Shown: positions 9,433 through 19,598, numbered from the stretch's first letter. The stretch: 64,000 nt of DNA from Nitrospira sp. CR1.2 (GCA_014055495.1 WIAG01000003.1:1-64000); one strand, 5' to 3'. The notes: generated by a model from the sequence alone, not told the origin. Translations and numbers: made by a program.

Positions 9433-10387
9433 GGATCGACCTCTTGAAGTAGGCCAACTGCTCGTGAAACGGACCAGATCCCTGGTAGTCGAACACGTAG
9501 CGGGTCATGTCGAAGAGCGGCGCCGGATCGAGCTCCCTGATCATCTCCGGCTTCCAGGAAATCTGTAGGCGATTGATCATCGTAATCGGGGTGGGGGTTC
9601 CGACCACGCCCAATGGAACGGTGCCGTAGGTTTGAGAAAAGATCAACACCTCGCGATCGAACATCGCGGTGTTCATATCCTCGGCTGCGCCGTATTTCCT
9701 GAAGTCCTCCTCCAGTCGCTGAAACGTCGGGGACTGGACCAAGGCCTCGCGAAACGCATAAAAAATCTTGATGCCTGCACGCCGCTGATCGTCCATCACA
9801 TGGATGGCATCCGCGACCGTCGCCTCATCCTGCATTTGCGCCTGCGTCAGGATGAGCAGGCGTCGAATCCGCACATGCCGGCGCGCGGCCGCCTGGTTCG
9901 CCAGCAGATAATTGGGATAGAGGGCTTCGCCCTTTTTCCAGATATTCCATCGCTCCATCATCGCATCGACCGAACGCTCGGCCGTCTCCATCAGCCGCAC
10001 CGCCTCGGCGTTCGCGGCCGCGCCCTCATACGTGAGGGTTTGCGCCTCCAGCTGTTTGAGTTCCCGCCCGATGGCTTCGACCTTCTTCGGCAGATAACGC
10101 GGGTGTTTCGGAACGTGCAGCATCACGTCCACCGCCGTCAGGGCCAGGGTCCAATATTCCTTGGCCTGCTTGGGCGCCTTGTCTTTCTGCGCAATCAGCA
10201 GGAGCTCCACCGGATTTCGGTCGAGCAACTTGGCCATCTTGATGCAGAGTTCCGGCTTGGGAATTTTCAGCCCGCGCCGCATCAGGTTGGCTTCCGGTTG
10301 GGCAATGCCCAATTTTTTCGCGAGGGCATAATCGCTGCTCAGGCTATACCGTTCCTTGACCGCATCGAAATACCGGGCAATCTCCAT
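9407..10387 (-). CDS. HTH protein coupled to tryptophanase
   Basis: A 326-residue protein. The first 70 residues contain a phage-type helix-turn-helix (SDYALAKKLGIAQPE, then KIPKPELCIKMAKLLDRNP) resembling the small Cro/XRE-like or DUF3693 domains. The remainder (about 90-326) is not recognised. It has an alpha-helical linker, then RRLLILTQAQ and FDREVLIFSQ segments that could form a PLD-like sensory fold, which is only an impression. ATG 10387 is chosen because GGGAG lies upstream; an in-frame extension to 10573 has no such site and would overlap the acyl-CoA dehydrogenase gene. Its stop lies inside tnaA, so both are made from one message. It may regulate tryptophan or indole metabolism, or be an adaptor for TnaA. 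Confidence 0.75.
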   Translation of the reverse strand: MEIARYFDAVKERYSLSSDYALAKKLGIAQPEANLMRRGLKIPKPELCIKMAKLLDRNPVELLLIAQKDKAPKQAKEYWTLALTAVDVMLHVPKHPRYLPKKVEAIGRELKQLEAQTLTYEGAAANAEAVRLMETAERSVDAMMERWNIWKKGEALYPNYLLANQAAARRHVRIRRLLILTQAQMQDEATVADAIHVMDDQRRAGIKIFYAFREALVQSPTFQRLEEDFRKYGAAEDMNTAMFDREVLIFSQTYGTVPLGVVGTPTPITMINRLQISWKPEMIRELDPAPLFDMTRYVFDYQGSGPFHEQLAYFKRSIRELPIRAV

Positions 10388-10479
10388 CAGTGCTCCCTCG
10401 TCGACATCGTCATCACCGTCCGGGACGGCGGAATAGACCTCATGTGGGCCCCCCCCGGCGTGAGGGGCCGGCCCCAGGC

Positions 10480-12405
10480 TCACTCGGAAAGAGAGGCACC
10501 CACCAACCGGTCCGCCCCACTCGCCATACCAGATTCGACCGCCTGGCAGCGAATGATGCCCTCCTCCAGCCAATCCAGCCGACCGGACACAACGGCTTTG
10601 GCCAGTGCATACACATGGGTATCGTCATCCCACCACGACGTGCGCCAGGACAGTAAGGGCGCGGGATTAAACTCCCCTTTTACCTTTGAGCAGAAATACG
10701 TCACCAGACTCTGGATATGAGGCCGGTCTTGAAGCGGCTCGCGCGACTTGTACCACAGCAGCGTTTCAACGGCAAAGAGATCCATCGCGGCTTTGACCAG
10801 ACGAGCCGTCTGGAGCTGCTTCCGTGCCAAGCCCTGCCGATCGCGTATCGCGACCCACAACGTGGTCTGCGCCAGTTCCCGACTCTTCCGTGCCACGAAG
10901 GTCTCCCACACATTATCGAAGGCGCCGACCGTCCCGCCGTCCTGCTCGAACACAGGCAGCACATGGACGGACCTGGCTGCAGTCCTCACGAAAAAGGGCG
11001 CGGCGCGTAGCATCTCAGCAACCTGGTAGTCGAGGAAGGCCTGGCCATGCGTAAAAAACTCAGCAAGCCCTTCCCGTCCGATCCAGAGCGTCAAGATGCC
11101 GTTGGTTCCCTCCCAAATCACATTGATGAGCGCGTCGCGGATCATCCGTTCGACCGGCACCGGCAGATCTCCATGAAGCCGAAGCGAGTCGGGCGTCTCG
11201 AACGCGCGCCCGCCATAGATGCGAAACAGATCCAGCAACGACTCCAGCAGCCATTCCGTCGCGAGAATTTTGGCGGCCGCAGATTCCAGCCGCACATCCT
11301 GCTTCCCATCCGCCCAGATGCCTGTGATCTTCACGATGGCTTCCAGCGCCAACACACGAGAGGCCATCAAGACCAGCTTGGCACCGATGTCCGTATGTTC
11401 ACCGATCGGACGGTCGTATTGCACACGCTCCTGCGCTCGCCTTCGGGCCAACCATAAACATTGTTTCAGATTCCCCAGGCAGGCGGCAGGCAGCGTGAGC
11501 CGCCCCACGGTGAGACTCTCCAAAGCACGCCGCAAGCCGTCGCCTTCGCTACCTAGCCGATCGACCACCGGCACGAACACCTCGCGCAGGCGCACTTGCC
11601 CGTTATAGATGCCCCGCACACCCATAAAACTGAGCCGCGTACAACAGCATCCTTGCGACTGCGTATCGACGATGAACGCCCCGAACGTTCGGGCTTCTTT
11701 GGGGCGATGCACCTCGTGAGGCGCGTCTACGATTTGTGCAATGACCACGAGCAGCGAGGCCAGGAAGGCCTGGTTTCCCCGCGGCGCATTCGTCGTATAC
11801 AACTTGTCTCCGGTCAGCCGGTAACCGACCCGGACACCCCCGACATGAACCGGAATCGCATAGGTGTGCAAGTCCCAGATATCGCACCCCGCCTCCTTTT
11901 CAGTCAGCGCAAATCCTGAAATTTCCCCTCTCGCCAAACGCGGCAACACTCGTGCTTGTTGCTCATGGTTCCCGACCAGCTTGACGGGTTCGGCCGCCCC
12001 GATCGAATTGTGGGCCGAGAGAAGGACGGTGGTCGCCGCATCATGGCTGCCCAGCAGAGTTGCCACCGCGTGGTACTCCGACTGGGAAAGCCCGAGCCCT
12101 CCATAGCGGCAGGGGATTTTAATCCCGAAGGCACCGACCTCCCTCAACGCGGTAAACACGTCCTCGCCGATGGCCCCCTCCCTGTCGATCGCTTCCGGGT
12201 TCACCCGCTCGATCAGCACACGTCTCAGCCGGTCGATGAACACATTCGCAGTCTCGCTGCTCACGGGAAGCGCGGCATCGGCAAACAGATGCCGGCGAAC
12301 CTTTCCCTCGAACAGGCCTGAAATGAACCCCGAATAGGCGCGGGTATCGCGCGCAGCCTCGGCAGCCGCCAGCGAACCGTTGAAGAGCGGCCCTTTGGTC
12401 GCCAT
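10480..12405 (-). CDS. Acyl-CoA dehydrogenase, long VLCAD/ACAD9-like form
   Basis: A 641-residue flavoprotein catalysing alpha-beta dehydrogenation of acyl-CoA with electrons passed to ETF. The ACAD core runs to about residue 450 (KIPCRYGGLG, ISGFALTEKEAG, FMGVRGI, DRPIGEH, RIYGGRAF). The catalytic Glu is predicted at Glu432 in WEGTNGIL. About 190 C-terminal residues extend past the core, as in membrane-associated very-long-chain ACADs. The start has GGAGGG five bases before ATG. It lies downstream of the patatin gene with a 21-base gap in the beta-oxidation cluster. It is a paralogue of the gene at 41224. Chain-length preference is inferred. Confidence 0.9.
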   Translation of the reverse strand: MATKGPLFNGSLAAAEAARDTRAYSGFISGLFEGKVRRHLFADAALPVSSETANVFIDRLRRVLIERVNPEAIDREGAIGEDVFTALREVGAFGIKIPCRYGGLGLSQSEYHAVATLLGSHDAATTVLLSAHNSIGAAEPVKLVGNHEQQARVLPRLARGEISGFALTEKEAGCDIWDLHTYAIPVHVGGVRVGYRLTGDKLYTTNAPRGNQAFLASLLVVIAQIVDAPHEVHRPKEARTFGAFIVDTQSQGCCCTRLSFMGVRGIYNGQVRLREVFVPVVDRLGSEGDGLRRALESLTVGRLTLPAACLGNLKQCLWLARRRAQERVQYDRPIGEHTDIGAKLVLMASRVLALEAIVKITGIWADGKQDVRLESAAAKILATEWLLESLLDLFRIYGGRAFETPDSLRLHGDLPVPVERMIRDALINVIWEGTNGILTLWIGREGLAEFFTHGQAFLDYQVAEMLRAAPFFVRTAARSVHVLPVFEQDGGTVGAFDNVWETFVARKSRELAQTTLWVAIRDRQGLARKQLQTARLVKAAMDLFAVETLLWYKSREPLQDRPHIQSLVTYFCSKVKGEFNPAPLLSWRTSWWDDDTHVYALAKAVVSGRLDWLEEGIIRCQAVESGMASGADRLVGASLSE

Positions 12406-12426
12406 CGGCGCCCTCCGTCGCTCCCG

Positions 12427-13647
12427 TTACTTCGCCTTCCGCCAGGCCACCCCGACACCCCCGACACCGACCGGCGCCGCAACGGGGTGAGGCGGGCGCG
12501 GGGCGACCACCGTTCTCTCCAGGTCGAATCCGGCCAGACGTCCTCGGGCCCGTTCCTCGAATTTCACGCGTGACAGGGTCACACCGTGGCGGGCGAATTG
12601 TGCCGACACCTCTTCGAAGCGGTCCCTGGCCATCATCGTCACCGACATGTATCCGGCTCGAAGAAGATGAATGCGGTCGCGGTAACTCAGAAAACTCCGC
12701 TCGAACAGCAACGCATCTTCTTCCACCGGAGAAATGACCAGGACTTCCTTGTCCGGATAGTCATGTTGGAAACGTTCCAACGCGTGCGAAAAGCGGGCAT
12801 CGAAGTTGATCCTGGACGCCTGCTCGCCGATGGACAGAAATCCCCGCTCCCGCACTCGCTTCTCGGCTGTCCCGACAGTCACCGGTCCGGGTGACGACCG
12901 ACGCTGAGGTGCCCGTGCCATGGGGTTGATCATGACCATGAAATCCACGTGCTTTTGCACGGCGATCTCAAAGAACGCCATGCGACCGATTCCTGCATCG
13001 ATATAATCGCGACCTTGAATCCGCACGGGACAAAAATAGATGGGCACGGCGGACGAGGCGGTCACGGCACGAGAAATGGGAACCTCCCGCCAGCCCTCGT
13101 CGCCGAACATCACTCCGTCGCCGGTCTCAAGATCGATGGCCGGGATATAGAGTTCCTTTGCGAGTCCGGCAAACGTGTCGCTCAGTTTTCTCGCCCTGAA
13201 GATCCCCGAGAGATAGGCCGCGAACGGCTCCAAGGTATAGATGCCGCTGGGAAGCGCATCCTGCGCCTTATCGAGAAGGTCAATGAGCGTCATTTCGCGA
13301 TAGTGCCGCACGTAGAGCTTGAGCAGCGGAACCAACTGGCGGGTGACACGCCAAAGAGTCTTGAGCCCTTCCCCGATTGCAGGCGAGAAGACGTTGCGAT
13401 GGTCGAAATAGTAGGGTCTGGTTCCGGACAGATTCGTCTCCAGGATCTCACGCGGGGTGACCCCATTCGCGATCAGAGACGCCGCCGCAGCTCCGGCACT
13501 GACACCGACATACAGGTCGAGGTCATTCATGCCGACACCGTCCTCGAACAAGTCGTCCAGGGCGGTCAACGCGCCGATCTCGAAGAGATAGCCCGTGAAG
13601 CCTCCTCCCCCCAAGGCCAACGCCCGCTTGCCGCGCGCCGGTGCCAT
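12427..13647 (-). CDS. Patatin-like phospholipase
   Basis: A 406-residue patatin-family lipid acyl hydrolase. The oxyanion-hole motif GGGGFTG is at residues 13-19, the nucleophile elbow GVSAG places Ser50, and the DAGIG block supplies the partner Asp, giving a complete Ser-Asp dyad. There is no signal peptide, so it should act on cytoplasmic or inner-membrane lipid. It sits between enoyl-CoA hydratase and acyl-CoA dehydrogenase in a minus-strand fatty-acid operon, consistent with releasing fatty acids for activation by the ligase at 17093. The C-terminal 100 residues are Arg/Pro-rich and not informative. Confidence 0.88.
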   Translation of the reverse strand: MAPARGKRALALGGGGFTGYLFEIGALTALDDLFEDGVGMNDLDLYVGVSAGAAAASLIANGVTPREILETNLSGTRPYYFDHRNVFSPAIGEGLKTLWRVTRQLVPLLKLYVRHYREMTLIDLLDKAQDALPSGIYTLEPFAAYLSGIFRARKLSDTFAGLAKELYIPAIDLETGDGVMFGDEGWREVPISRAVTASSAVPIYFCPVRIQGRDYIDAGIGRMAFFEIAVQKHVDFMVMINPMARAPQRRSSPGPVTVGTAEKRVRERGFLSIGEQASRINFDARFSHALERFQHDYPDKEVLVISPVEEDALLFERSFLSYRDRIHLLRAGYMSVTMMARDRFEEVSAQFARHGVTLSRVKFEERARGRLAGFDLERTVVAPRPPHPVAAPVGVGGVGVAWRKAK

Positions 13648-13690
13648 GTCGTCCCTTTCATGTCATCGACTGCCTCATCCTCACCGGTGC

Positions 13691-14479
13691 TCAGCGGTCG
13701 AGGAAGTGCGGTTGACGTTTCTCCAGGAAGGCGGTCACGCCTTCCCTCTTATCCTCCGTCTCACAGAGCCCGCCGAACAGGCGCGCCTCCAACGCCAGGC
13801 CTTCCTCCATCGTCAGCGCACTGCCGCCACGCAACGCGCGCAGCGAGGCACGTAGCGCCGCCAGACTCTTGGAGGCCATGTTCCGTGCCATACCATGCGC
13901 ATGACGCAGGAGATCTTCCGGCGGGATGACCTGCGACACCAGCCCGAGCGTCTCGGCTTCCTGTGCGGAAATCGAATCACCCGTCAAGATTAACTCCATC
14001 GCCTTCGATTGACCGACGAGCCTCGGAAGCCGCTGAGTGCCCCCAAACCCGGGCATGATGCCCAAGGTGATTTCCGGCTGGCCTAACCGGCTGCCTTCCG
14101 CCGCGAGGCGAATATGGCAACACATGGCGAGTTCCAGACCTCCCCCGAGGCAGACACCGTTGATCGCCGCGATGACCGGCTTGTCCAAGGCTTCGATTCG
14201 ATTCAAGATGGCCTGTCCCTGCTGCGCCATCGCTTCGCCTTCCTGCGACGAGGCAATCGACGCCAACAGGCGAATGTCGGCCCCCGCGATAAAGAACCGG
14301 CCCGTCCCGGTCAAGACCACCGCTTTGACGGCATCATCCTCAGCACAGTGACCGATGGTCCTGTTCAGCTCGGCGAGAAGGTCGGGCGTGAGCGCGTTCG
14401 CCGGAGGACGATTGATCACCAGCGTGGCCACCGCCCCGTCCACGCTGCACGAGAGCATCGAACCGGTCGTTGTGAGCAT
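13691..14479 (-). CDS. Enoyl-CoA hydratase/isomerase
   Basis: A 262-residue crotonase-fold enzyme that hydrates trans-2-enoyl-CoA in beta-oxidation. Diagnostic blocks are NRPPANALT, FIAGADIRLL (oxyanion hole), INGVCLGGGLELAMCC and LGQPEITLGIMPGFGGTQRLPRLVG. The catalytic glutamates are expected in GGGLELA and in the QPEITLG block. Start 14479 follows a GCGAGG site. A longer in-frame version to 14560 and a shorter one at 14458 are possible. It is followed by the patatin gene after 43 bases and preceded by 3-hydroxyacyl-CoA dehydrogenase, so the two likely supply the hydratase and dehydrogenase steps as separate proteins instead of a FadB fusion. Confidence 0.9.
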   Translation of the reverse strand: MLTTTGSMLSCSVDGAVATLVINRPPANALTPDLLAELNRTIGHCAEDDAVKAVVLTGTGRFFIAGADIRLLASIASSQEGEAMAQQGQAILNRIEALDKPVIAAINGVCLGGGLELAMCCHIRLAAEGSRLGQPEITLGIMPGFGGTQRLPRLVGQSKAMELILTGDSISAQEAETLGLVSQVIPPEDLLRHAHGMARNMASKSLAALRASLRALRGGSALTMEEGLALEARLFGGLCETEDKREGVTAFLEKRQPHFLDR

Positions 14480-14581
14480 ACGAACCTCGCATGATTCAAT
14501 GTTGATTCCCCTGCTCGTGGATCGACGAGTGACATTGCATAGGTCCGTCGCGCTCGTCACCGACGAACCGGCACGGGCACA

Positions 14582-15805
14582 TCAGTATTGGAAAATGCCC
14601 CTCCCGGCTAGCTGCCCGGTAAAACCAGCGTCCACCATTCGTCGCAACATCGGCGCGGGCCAAAACCGGATTCCCAGGCTCTGCGTGAACTCGTCCAGCT
14701 GCCGAAGGACCTGATCGATTCCCAGCAGGTCGGCAAGGTGCAGCGGCCCGCCCTTGTCATTCGGATAGCCCGTTCCCGCCACGACCGCGAAATCGATATC
14801 ACGCGCCGACGCCACACCTTCCTGCAGCGCGATGACCGCCTCATTCACCATAGCCAACAGAAGCCGTGCCCTCGTCCAATCGCGCCGATGCGATCCGTTG
14901 AGCTGCCGAAACTGCTGCACGAGGTCTTCGAGGCGTTGAGTACCGGCTCGGTCGTCTTCGCTCCCATACTCGTAAAAACCATGTCCCGTTTTGACGCCCG
15001 TTCGTCCCGCCTTGACCAACGCCTCTAACAACGGCGCCGGGGCCATCCGTGGCCCATACGATCGGTGAAGAATCCTCGCCACCTCCAGCGCAATATCCAA
15101 GCCGACGCTATCCAAGAGCGCAAAGGGACCGACGGGCATGCCGAAGGACACCATGTCCTGGTCGATGTCTTTGATGGACAGACCGCTGTCTTGAAGGCAC
15201 CAGACAGCCTCATTCAAATAGGGCAAGAGCAGCCGATTGACGAGGAACCCCGCGCACTCCTTCACGATCACCGGCGTCTTCCGGAGACTCTCCGCAAAAC
15301 CGACCATATCATCCACGGTGTGCGGATCGGTCGCCATGCCGGGAATCACCTCGACCAGCGGCATCGCATAGGCCGGATTGAAAAAATGCAATCCGATCAC
15401 ATGACTGGGCCGCCCGGTTCGAGCCCCCAGCGCTGAAATGGAGAGTGCGGAGGTGTTGCTCGCCAGGATGGCGCTTCGCGGACAGATTCGATCGAGCTCG
15501 TGGAAGACCTGCTGTTTGAGCGCCAGATCCTCCGGCACAGCCTCGATCACCAAATCGACATCCTTGAGGTCTTCGAGGTTCGTCGACGCGCCGACCAGCA
15601 ACATTTTTTCTTCCAGCTGTTCGGGTGTCATCTTGCCCTTGTCCACGCGGGCTTGATAGATCCTGCGCACCGCAGCAACCCCTTGCGCGGCCAGTGCCTC
15701 CTGTCGATCCGTCACCAGCACCGGCAGACCGGCGTAGCTCACGACTTCCGCAATCTGCGCACCCATGGTGCCCGCCCCTACCACACCGACTTTATAGATG
15801 TACAT
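14582..15805 (-). CDS. 3-hydroxyacyl-CoA dehydrogenase, duplicated C-terminal domain
   Basis: A 407-residue NAD-dependent dehydrogenase oxidising (S)-3-hydroxyacyl-CoA. The Rossmann motif VGAGTMG is near residues 9-15; SNTSALSI and GLHFFNPAYAMPLVEV carry the substrate-binding and catalytic Ser/His region, and the NRLLLPYLNEA block starts the helical domain. The length exceeds the ~290 of the short form (compare the gene at 27896), and a second helical repeat fills the last 110 residues, ending in GRGIFQY. It follows the thiolase by 77 bases in the beta-oxidation operon. It is probably the medium/long-chain counterpart of the short-chain enzyme in the plus-strand operon, an inference from length. 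Confidence 0.9.
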   Translation of the reverse strand: MYIYKVGVVGAGTMGAQIAEVVSYAGLPVLVTDRQEALAAQGVAAVRRIYQARVDKGKMTPEQLEEKMLLVGASTNLEDLKDVDLVIEAVPEDLALKQQVFHELDRICPRSAILASNTSALSISALGARTGRPSHVIGLHFFNPAYAMPLVEVIPGMATDPHTVDDMVGFAESLRKTPVIVKECAGFLVNRLLLPYLNEAVWCLQDSGLSIKDIDQDMVSFGMPVGPFALLDSVGLDIALEVARILHRSYGPRMAPAPLLEALVKAGRTGVKTGHGFYEYGSEDDRAGTQRLEDLVQQFRQLNGSHRRDWTRARLLLAMVNEAVIALQEGVASARDIDFAVVAGTGYPNDKGGPLHLADLLGIDQVLRQLDEFTQSLGIRFWPAPMLRRMVDAGFTGQLAGRGIFQY

Positions 15806-15882
15806 GGCGTCACCGCACGTTTCGGATAGGGACCATCCTCGTCACTGCGGCTCATTCACAACTGATCACTCAACACTCTTCC

Positions 15883-17073
15883 TCAGACCCGCTCCAGCAC
15901 CATCGCCGCCCCCTGTCCGCCTCCCACGCACATGGTCACTGCACCGAGCGAGGCGCCGCGCCGCTGCATTTCATAGAGCAGCGTGAGCACCAGACGCGTC
16001 CCGGTCATACCGACCGGGTGTCCCAGCGCGATGGCTCCGCCGTTCACATTGACGCGGTCGCGCTTCAGCCCCAAGACCCGCTCCACCGCCAGATATTGTG
16101 CGGCAAAGGCTTCGTTCACTTCGATCAACTCCAGGTCAGTGAGACTCAAGCCGGCGCGCTTGAGGGCCAACGGCAACGCTTCCGCCGGGCCGATCCCCAT
16201 ACGGGTCGGATCTACGCCGATGAACGCGTAACTCCTGAGACGTCCGAGCGGCCGGCAGTTCAGCTCGCGCGCACGGACAGCAGACATGACCATCGCCGCC
16301 GCCGCGCCGTCGTTGAGCGGGCAACTGTTGCCCGCCGTGACGGTGCCGCCGTCTTCGAACAGAGGCGGATAGAGCGCGAGTTGCTGTTCGGTCAACCCGA
16401 CATTCGGCCCTTCATCCTGCGTCAACGCGACCGGCGACACGTCCCGTCCGCCCACTGATTTAGGGATCATGACTGGGAACAGCTCGTCTTTCAGTCGGCC
16501 CTCTCGAATGGCTTTGAACGCGCGATGATGGCTGTCCACGGCAAAACGATCCTGTTCTTCACGGCCGATGCCGAATTCTTCCGCCAGATTTTCCGCCGTA
16601 CGGCCCATCAACTGACCGCAGAACGCATCGGTCAATCCTTCCCAAATACTGTCGATGAATTCCGCATGGCGCAGTCGTTTACCCCATCGCATGTCCCGCG
16701 AGATAAACGGGGCGCGGCTCATGCTTTCGACCCCGCCGACGATCTGCACATCTGCATCCTCGCTCTGGATATTCTGGTATGCATTGACGAACGGTTGGAG
16801 ACCTGAGGAACAATTGCGCTGCACCGAATAGGCCGGCGTCCGTACAGGGATGCCGGCCAGAAGGGCAATGACACGCGCGACGTTGTAGGCATCGCTCGGA
16901 TGTCCGACAGACCCGATAATCACCTCGTCGATGAGTTGAGGATCGACCTGGGCGCGACTGATGACTTCCCGCACGGCTAACTCCCCCATCCTCTGGGGCG
17001 TGACATCCTTCAACGCTCCCCCGAAGTTGCCGATAGGAGTGCGTGCGCCGGCCGCAACCACCACCTGTTTCAC
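15883..17073 (-). CDS. Acetyl-CoA acyltransferase (thiolase)
   Basis: A 396-residue thiolase catalysing the last beta-oxidation step, or acetyl-CoA condensation. Active-site blocks are complete: QRNCSSGLQ with the nucleophilic Cys, [15 protein letters not shown] with the His, and CVGGGQG with the second Cys. The start is taken as GTG 17073 because AAGGAGG precedes it by five bases and the protein then begins directly with [14 protein letters not shown]. The longer ATG version to 17148 would overlap the ligase stop. It lies 19 bases downstream of the acyl-CoA ligase. Whether it prefers short or long chains cannot be seen. Confidence 0.92.
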   Translation of the reverse strand: MKQVVVAAGARTPIGNFGGALKDVTPQRMGELAVREVISRAQVDPQLIDEVIIGSVGHPSDAYNVARVIALLAGIPVRTPAYSVQRNCSSGLQPFVNAYQNIQSEDADVQIVGGVESMSRAPFISRDMRWGKRLRHAEFIDSIWEGLTDAFCGQLMGRTAENLAEEFGIGREEQDRFAVDSHHRAFKAIREGRLKDELFPVMIPKSVGGRDVSPVALTQDEGPNVGLTEQQLALYPPLFEDGGTVTAGNSCPLNDGAAAAMVMSAVRARELNCRPLGRLRSYAFIGVDPTRMGIGPAEALPLALKRAGLSLTDLELIEVNEAFAAQYLAVERVLGLKRDRVNVNGGAIALGHPVGMTGTRLVLTLLYEMQRRGASLGAVTMCVGGGQGAAMVLERV

Positions 17074-17092
17074 AGAGCCTCCTTCCGGCCTG

Positions 17093-18808
17093 TCACATCG
17101 CCTTCCGTGACGCCGGCGCATCCACGACAGACGCCCAGGGCTCATCACGGAGCGCTCTTCGCAGGACCTTGCCGATTACCGTCCTAGGCAATTCGGTGCG
17201 GAACTCGATCACCGCAGGAACCTTGAACCGAGCCATCAACCTGCGACAATGCTCGAGCAGCTCCCGTTCGGTCACAGATGCTCCTTGTGCACGCACGACA
17301 AACGCCTTGACCGCTTCTCCGTAGTGGCGATCGACAATGCCCACCACTGCGGCTTCGTGCACGGCAGGATGCTGAAGCAGGATCTCTTCCACCTCCCGCG
17401 GGTAGACCGTCTCACCCCACGGCTTGATCACATCCTTTTTGCGATCCATGAAAAAGAAAAATCCCTGCTCGTCCCGTCTGACGATGTCTCCCGTGTAGAG
17501 CCACCCCTCCCGCAACACGGCCTGCGTTTCCGCCTCCTTCTTCCAATAACCCTGCATCACCTGCGGCCCGCGAACGATGAGCTCCCCCGCCTCGCCTATC
17601 GGCACATCCCTGCGCCCGTTCTCCAGATCGACAATCCGTGCGTCCGTGTCCGGAAACGGCAGTCCCATCGAGCCTGAGGGATGTGGACCCTGAATCGGGT
17701 TGCAGTGGGTCGTGGGCCCCGCTTCGGTCAACCCATACCCTTCTGAAATGGTCACCCCGCTCAACCGCTCAAACTCCTCTTGCACGTCGGCCGGGAGCGG
17801 GCTGGCCCCGCTGAGACAGACCCGAATCGAATGCAGGTCGTGCCGCCGCGCCTTGGCCACATCGATAATCATGGAAAACATGACCGGCACTCCGGACATG
17901 ATGGTGACATGATGTTTCTTGATGGCCTTCACCGCCTCGCCGGCGTCAAAACGCGGGAGCAGCACGATTTGAGACCCGGTCGCCACGGCAAGATTCTGGC
18001 AGGTGCTCAATCCATAGCAATGAAACAGCGGCACCGCGCCCAGGAACACCTCCTGGCCCTCACGAAAATTCGAACACCAGCCCCGGCCCTGCAGAGCGTT
18101 GACCAACACGTTTCGATGCGTGAGCATGACGCCTTTGGGCGAGCCGGTCGTGCCGCCGGTGTATTGAATTTGAGCCAACGCGCCGGGCTCCACGGTAGGC
18201 AAGGACGAGTCACCAGCGCCCATCCCGGGGAATGCCGGATCGAGGAATTCGAGAAAGCCGTAAACCGGCGGACTCTTCTCCACCACGATCCAGCGATTGG
18301 TCCACCAGGCTTTGATGGGATACAAGAGTCGCTTCGCGGTCGGCAGAAAATCCTGCAGGCTGGTGATAATGATGCGTCTCGGCAGGCCTGCTCGCTCGCG
18401 GACGGCACGGATGCGCGGATACAACAGATCCAATGCAATGATGGTCTCACTGCCTGAGTCCATCACCTGACTCTGGAGTTCGCGCTCGACAGAGAGGGGA
18501 TTCATCGGTGCGACCACAGCCCCGGCTTTTAACACCCCGTAGTAGGCAATGACCGCCTGCGGGATATTCGGGAGCATGAGTGCCACGCGATCACCCGCCT
18601 GCACGCCAAGCCGACGCAGACCGAGGGCACAGCGGGTCGTGAGATCGTTCAGCTCCCGGAAGGATAGGGTCGTCCCGTAGAAGAAGAGCGCAGGAGAATC
18701 GGGGAAGCGTGAGGCAGAGCGCCGGAGCAAATCCGGAACGGTCCATTCCGGATAGTCGAAAGTGGCAGGCACACCCGGATCATACCGGCTGATCCACGAC
18801 CGCGGCAT
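17093..18808 (-). CDS. Long-chain fatty-acid-CoA ligase (AMP-forming)
   Basis: A 571-residue ANL-superfamily enzyme that activates fatty acids to acyl-CoA with ATP. The AMP-binding P-loop [13 protein letters not shown], the GYGLTEAGP block, [10 protein letters not shown] and the C-terminal lysine motif TVIGKVLRR are all present, so it is predicted active. ATG 18808 is chosen for its GGAGG site; an upstream in-frame extension would run into the stop of the preceding gene. It overlaps nothing downstream and is separated from the thiolase by 19 bases. Its neighbour upstream is a diiron-type protein whose substrate may be the same fatty acid. Confidence 0.92.
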   Translation of the reverse strand: MPRSWISRYDPGVPATFDYPEWTVPDLLRRSASRFPDSPALFFYGTTLSFRELNDLTTRCALGLRRLGVQAGDRVALMLPNIPQAVIAYYGVLKAGAVVAPMNPLSVERELQSQVMDSGSETIIALDLLYPRIRAVRERAGLPRRIIITSLQDFLPTAKRLLYPIKAWWTNRWIVVEKSPPVYGFLEFLDPAFPGMGAGDSSLPTVEPGALAQIQYTGGTTGSPKGVMLTHRNVLVNALQGRGWCSNFREGQEVFLGAVPLFHCYGLSTCQNLAVATGSQIVLLPRFDAGEAVKAIKKHHVTIMSGVPVMFSMIIDVAKARRHDLHSIRVCLSGASPLPADVQEEFERLSGVTISEGYGLTEAGPTTHCNPIQGPHPSGSMGLPFPDTDARIVDLENGRRDVPIGEAGELIVRGPQVMQGYWKKEAETQAVLREGWLYTGDIVRRDEQGFFFFMDRKKDVIKPWGETVYPREVEEILLQHPAVHEAAVVGIVDRHYGEAVKAFVVRAQGASVTERELLEHCRRLMARFKVPAVIEFRTELPRTVIGKVLRRALRDEPWASVVDAPASRKAM

Positions 18809-18839
18809 GGACGCCTCCATCCCTGGCCGGGCGACGGGA

Positions 18840-19598
18840 TTATCCGCGCCACTCACTCGGAAGCCGTGGCCCCGGCCTGCTCCATCGCTGCGTGGCACCA
18901 GCCGGTTCCCGTTCCAGCCCCATCCAAAATCCTTCGAGATAATCGAGCACCGCGTTCATCCCGACGCGAAAATCATGCTTCTCCAGATCCGTCATGCCAG
19001 ACTGTGAGACGGATCCTGTCCCGTCGACTGCCTCCATGGCCTGCGCCATGGCTTTTTCGTGCTCGGATTCGAGTTGTCGGTGAAACGTAAAGTAGGTCAT
19101 GTCCATCTGAGGGTATCGGGTGGTGCGCATCATCGTGAGGCCTGGAATCAGCTGATCCCACATCGTGATGGCCATGTTTTCCAGAGCAAACGATGCGCCC
19201 AGTGCCGACGCATGGTTTCGACTGGCGTACAGGCCTTCCATGCCGTCGATATACGCGCGTGTGGAGGTACGCATCGGCGTCACCATCGCTTCGTGAATGG
19301 AAACCCCGATGGAGCGTAGAAACCGCCGGTACAGCAATTCATGCCGATTCTTGACCAGTCCGTCGCCAAGTTCGGAATAGAGAACCTTGGTCAATTCATC
19401 GGCAATTGCCTCATCCTCGGTGTTGACCAACTGGGCGGCCAGGATGCGAGGAAAAAATCGCGCGAAGCTGTAGAACTGAACGGCGAAGTCACAAAACTCA
19501 TCGTCGCTCACCTCGCCGGCTCGAAAGCGCGTCAGAAATGCATTATGGATCGCACCGTGCCGAAGCACCTCAGCACGAACGTCGTCGTAAAACGGCAT
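18840..19598 (-). CDS. Haem-oxygenase-like diiron oxidase (HDO/CADD-like)
   Basis: A 252-residue all-helical protein of the TenA/PqqC-like fold, iron-containing redox-enzyme type. Candidate metal ligands are Glu76 and His86 (SELGDG...RHELL, spacing of nine), Glu140 (FALEN), then His173, Glu177 and His180 in FHRQLESEH. The pattern E-x9-H, E, H-x3-(D/E)-x2-H is that of haem-oxygenase-like diiron oxidases such as CADD, UndA and the SznF core. Those enzymes use O2 on fatty acids, amino acids or self-residues. It is the first gene of the minus-strand fatty-acid operon, directly before the acyl-CoA ligase, so an oxidised or decarboxylated fatty acid is a fair guess. The C-terminal 20 residues are disordered and Pro/Arg-rich. 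Confidence 0.75.
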   Translation of the reverse strand: MPFYDDVRAEVLRHGAIHNAFLTRFRAGEVSDDEFCDFAVQFYSFARFFPRILAAQLVNTEDEAIADELTKVLYSELGDGLVKNRHELLYRRFLRSIGVSIHEAMVTPMRTSTRAYIDGMEGLYASRNHASALGASFALENMAITMWDQLIPGLTMMRTTRYPQMDMTYFTFHRQLESEHEKAMAQAMEAVDGTGSVSQSGMTDLEKHDFRVGMNAVLDYLEGFWMGLEREPAGATQRWSRPGPRLPSEWRG

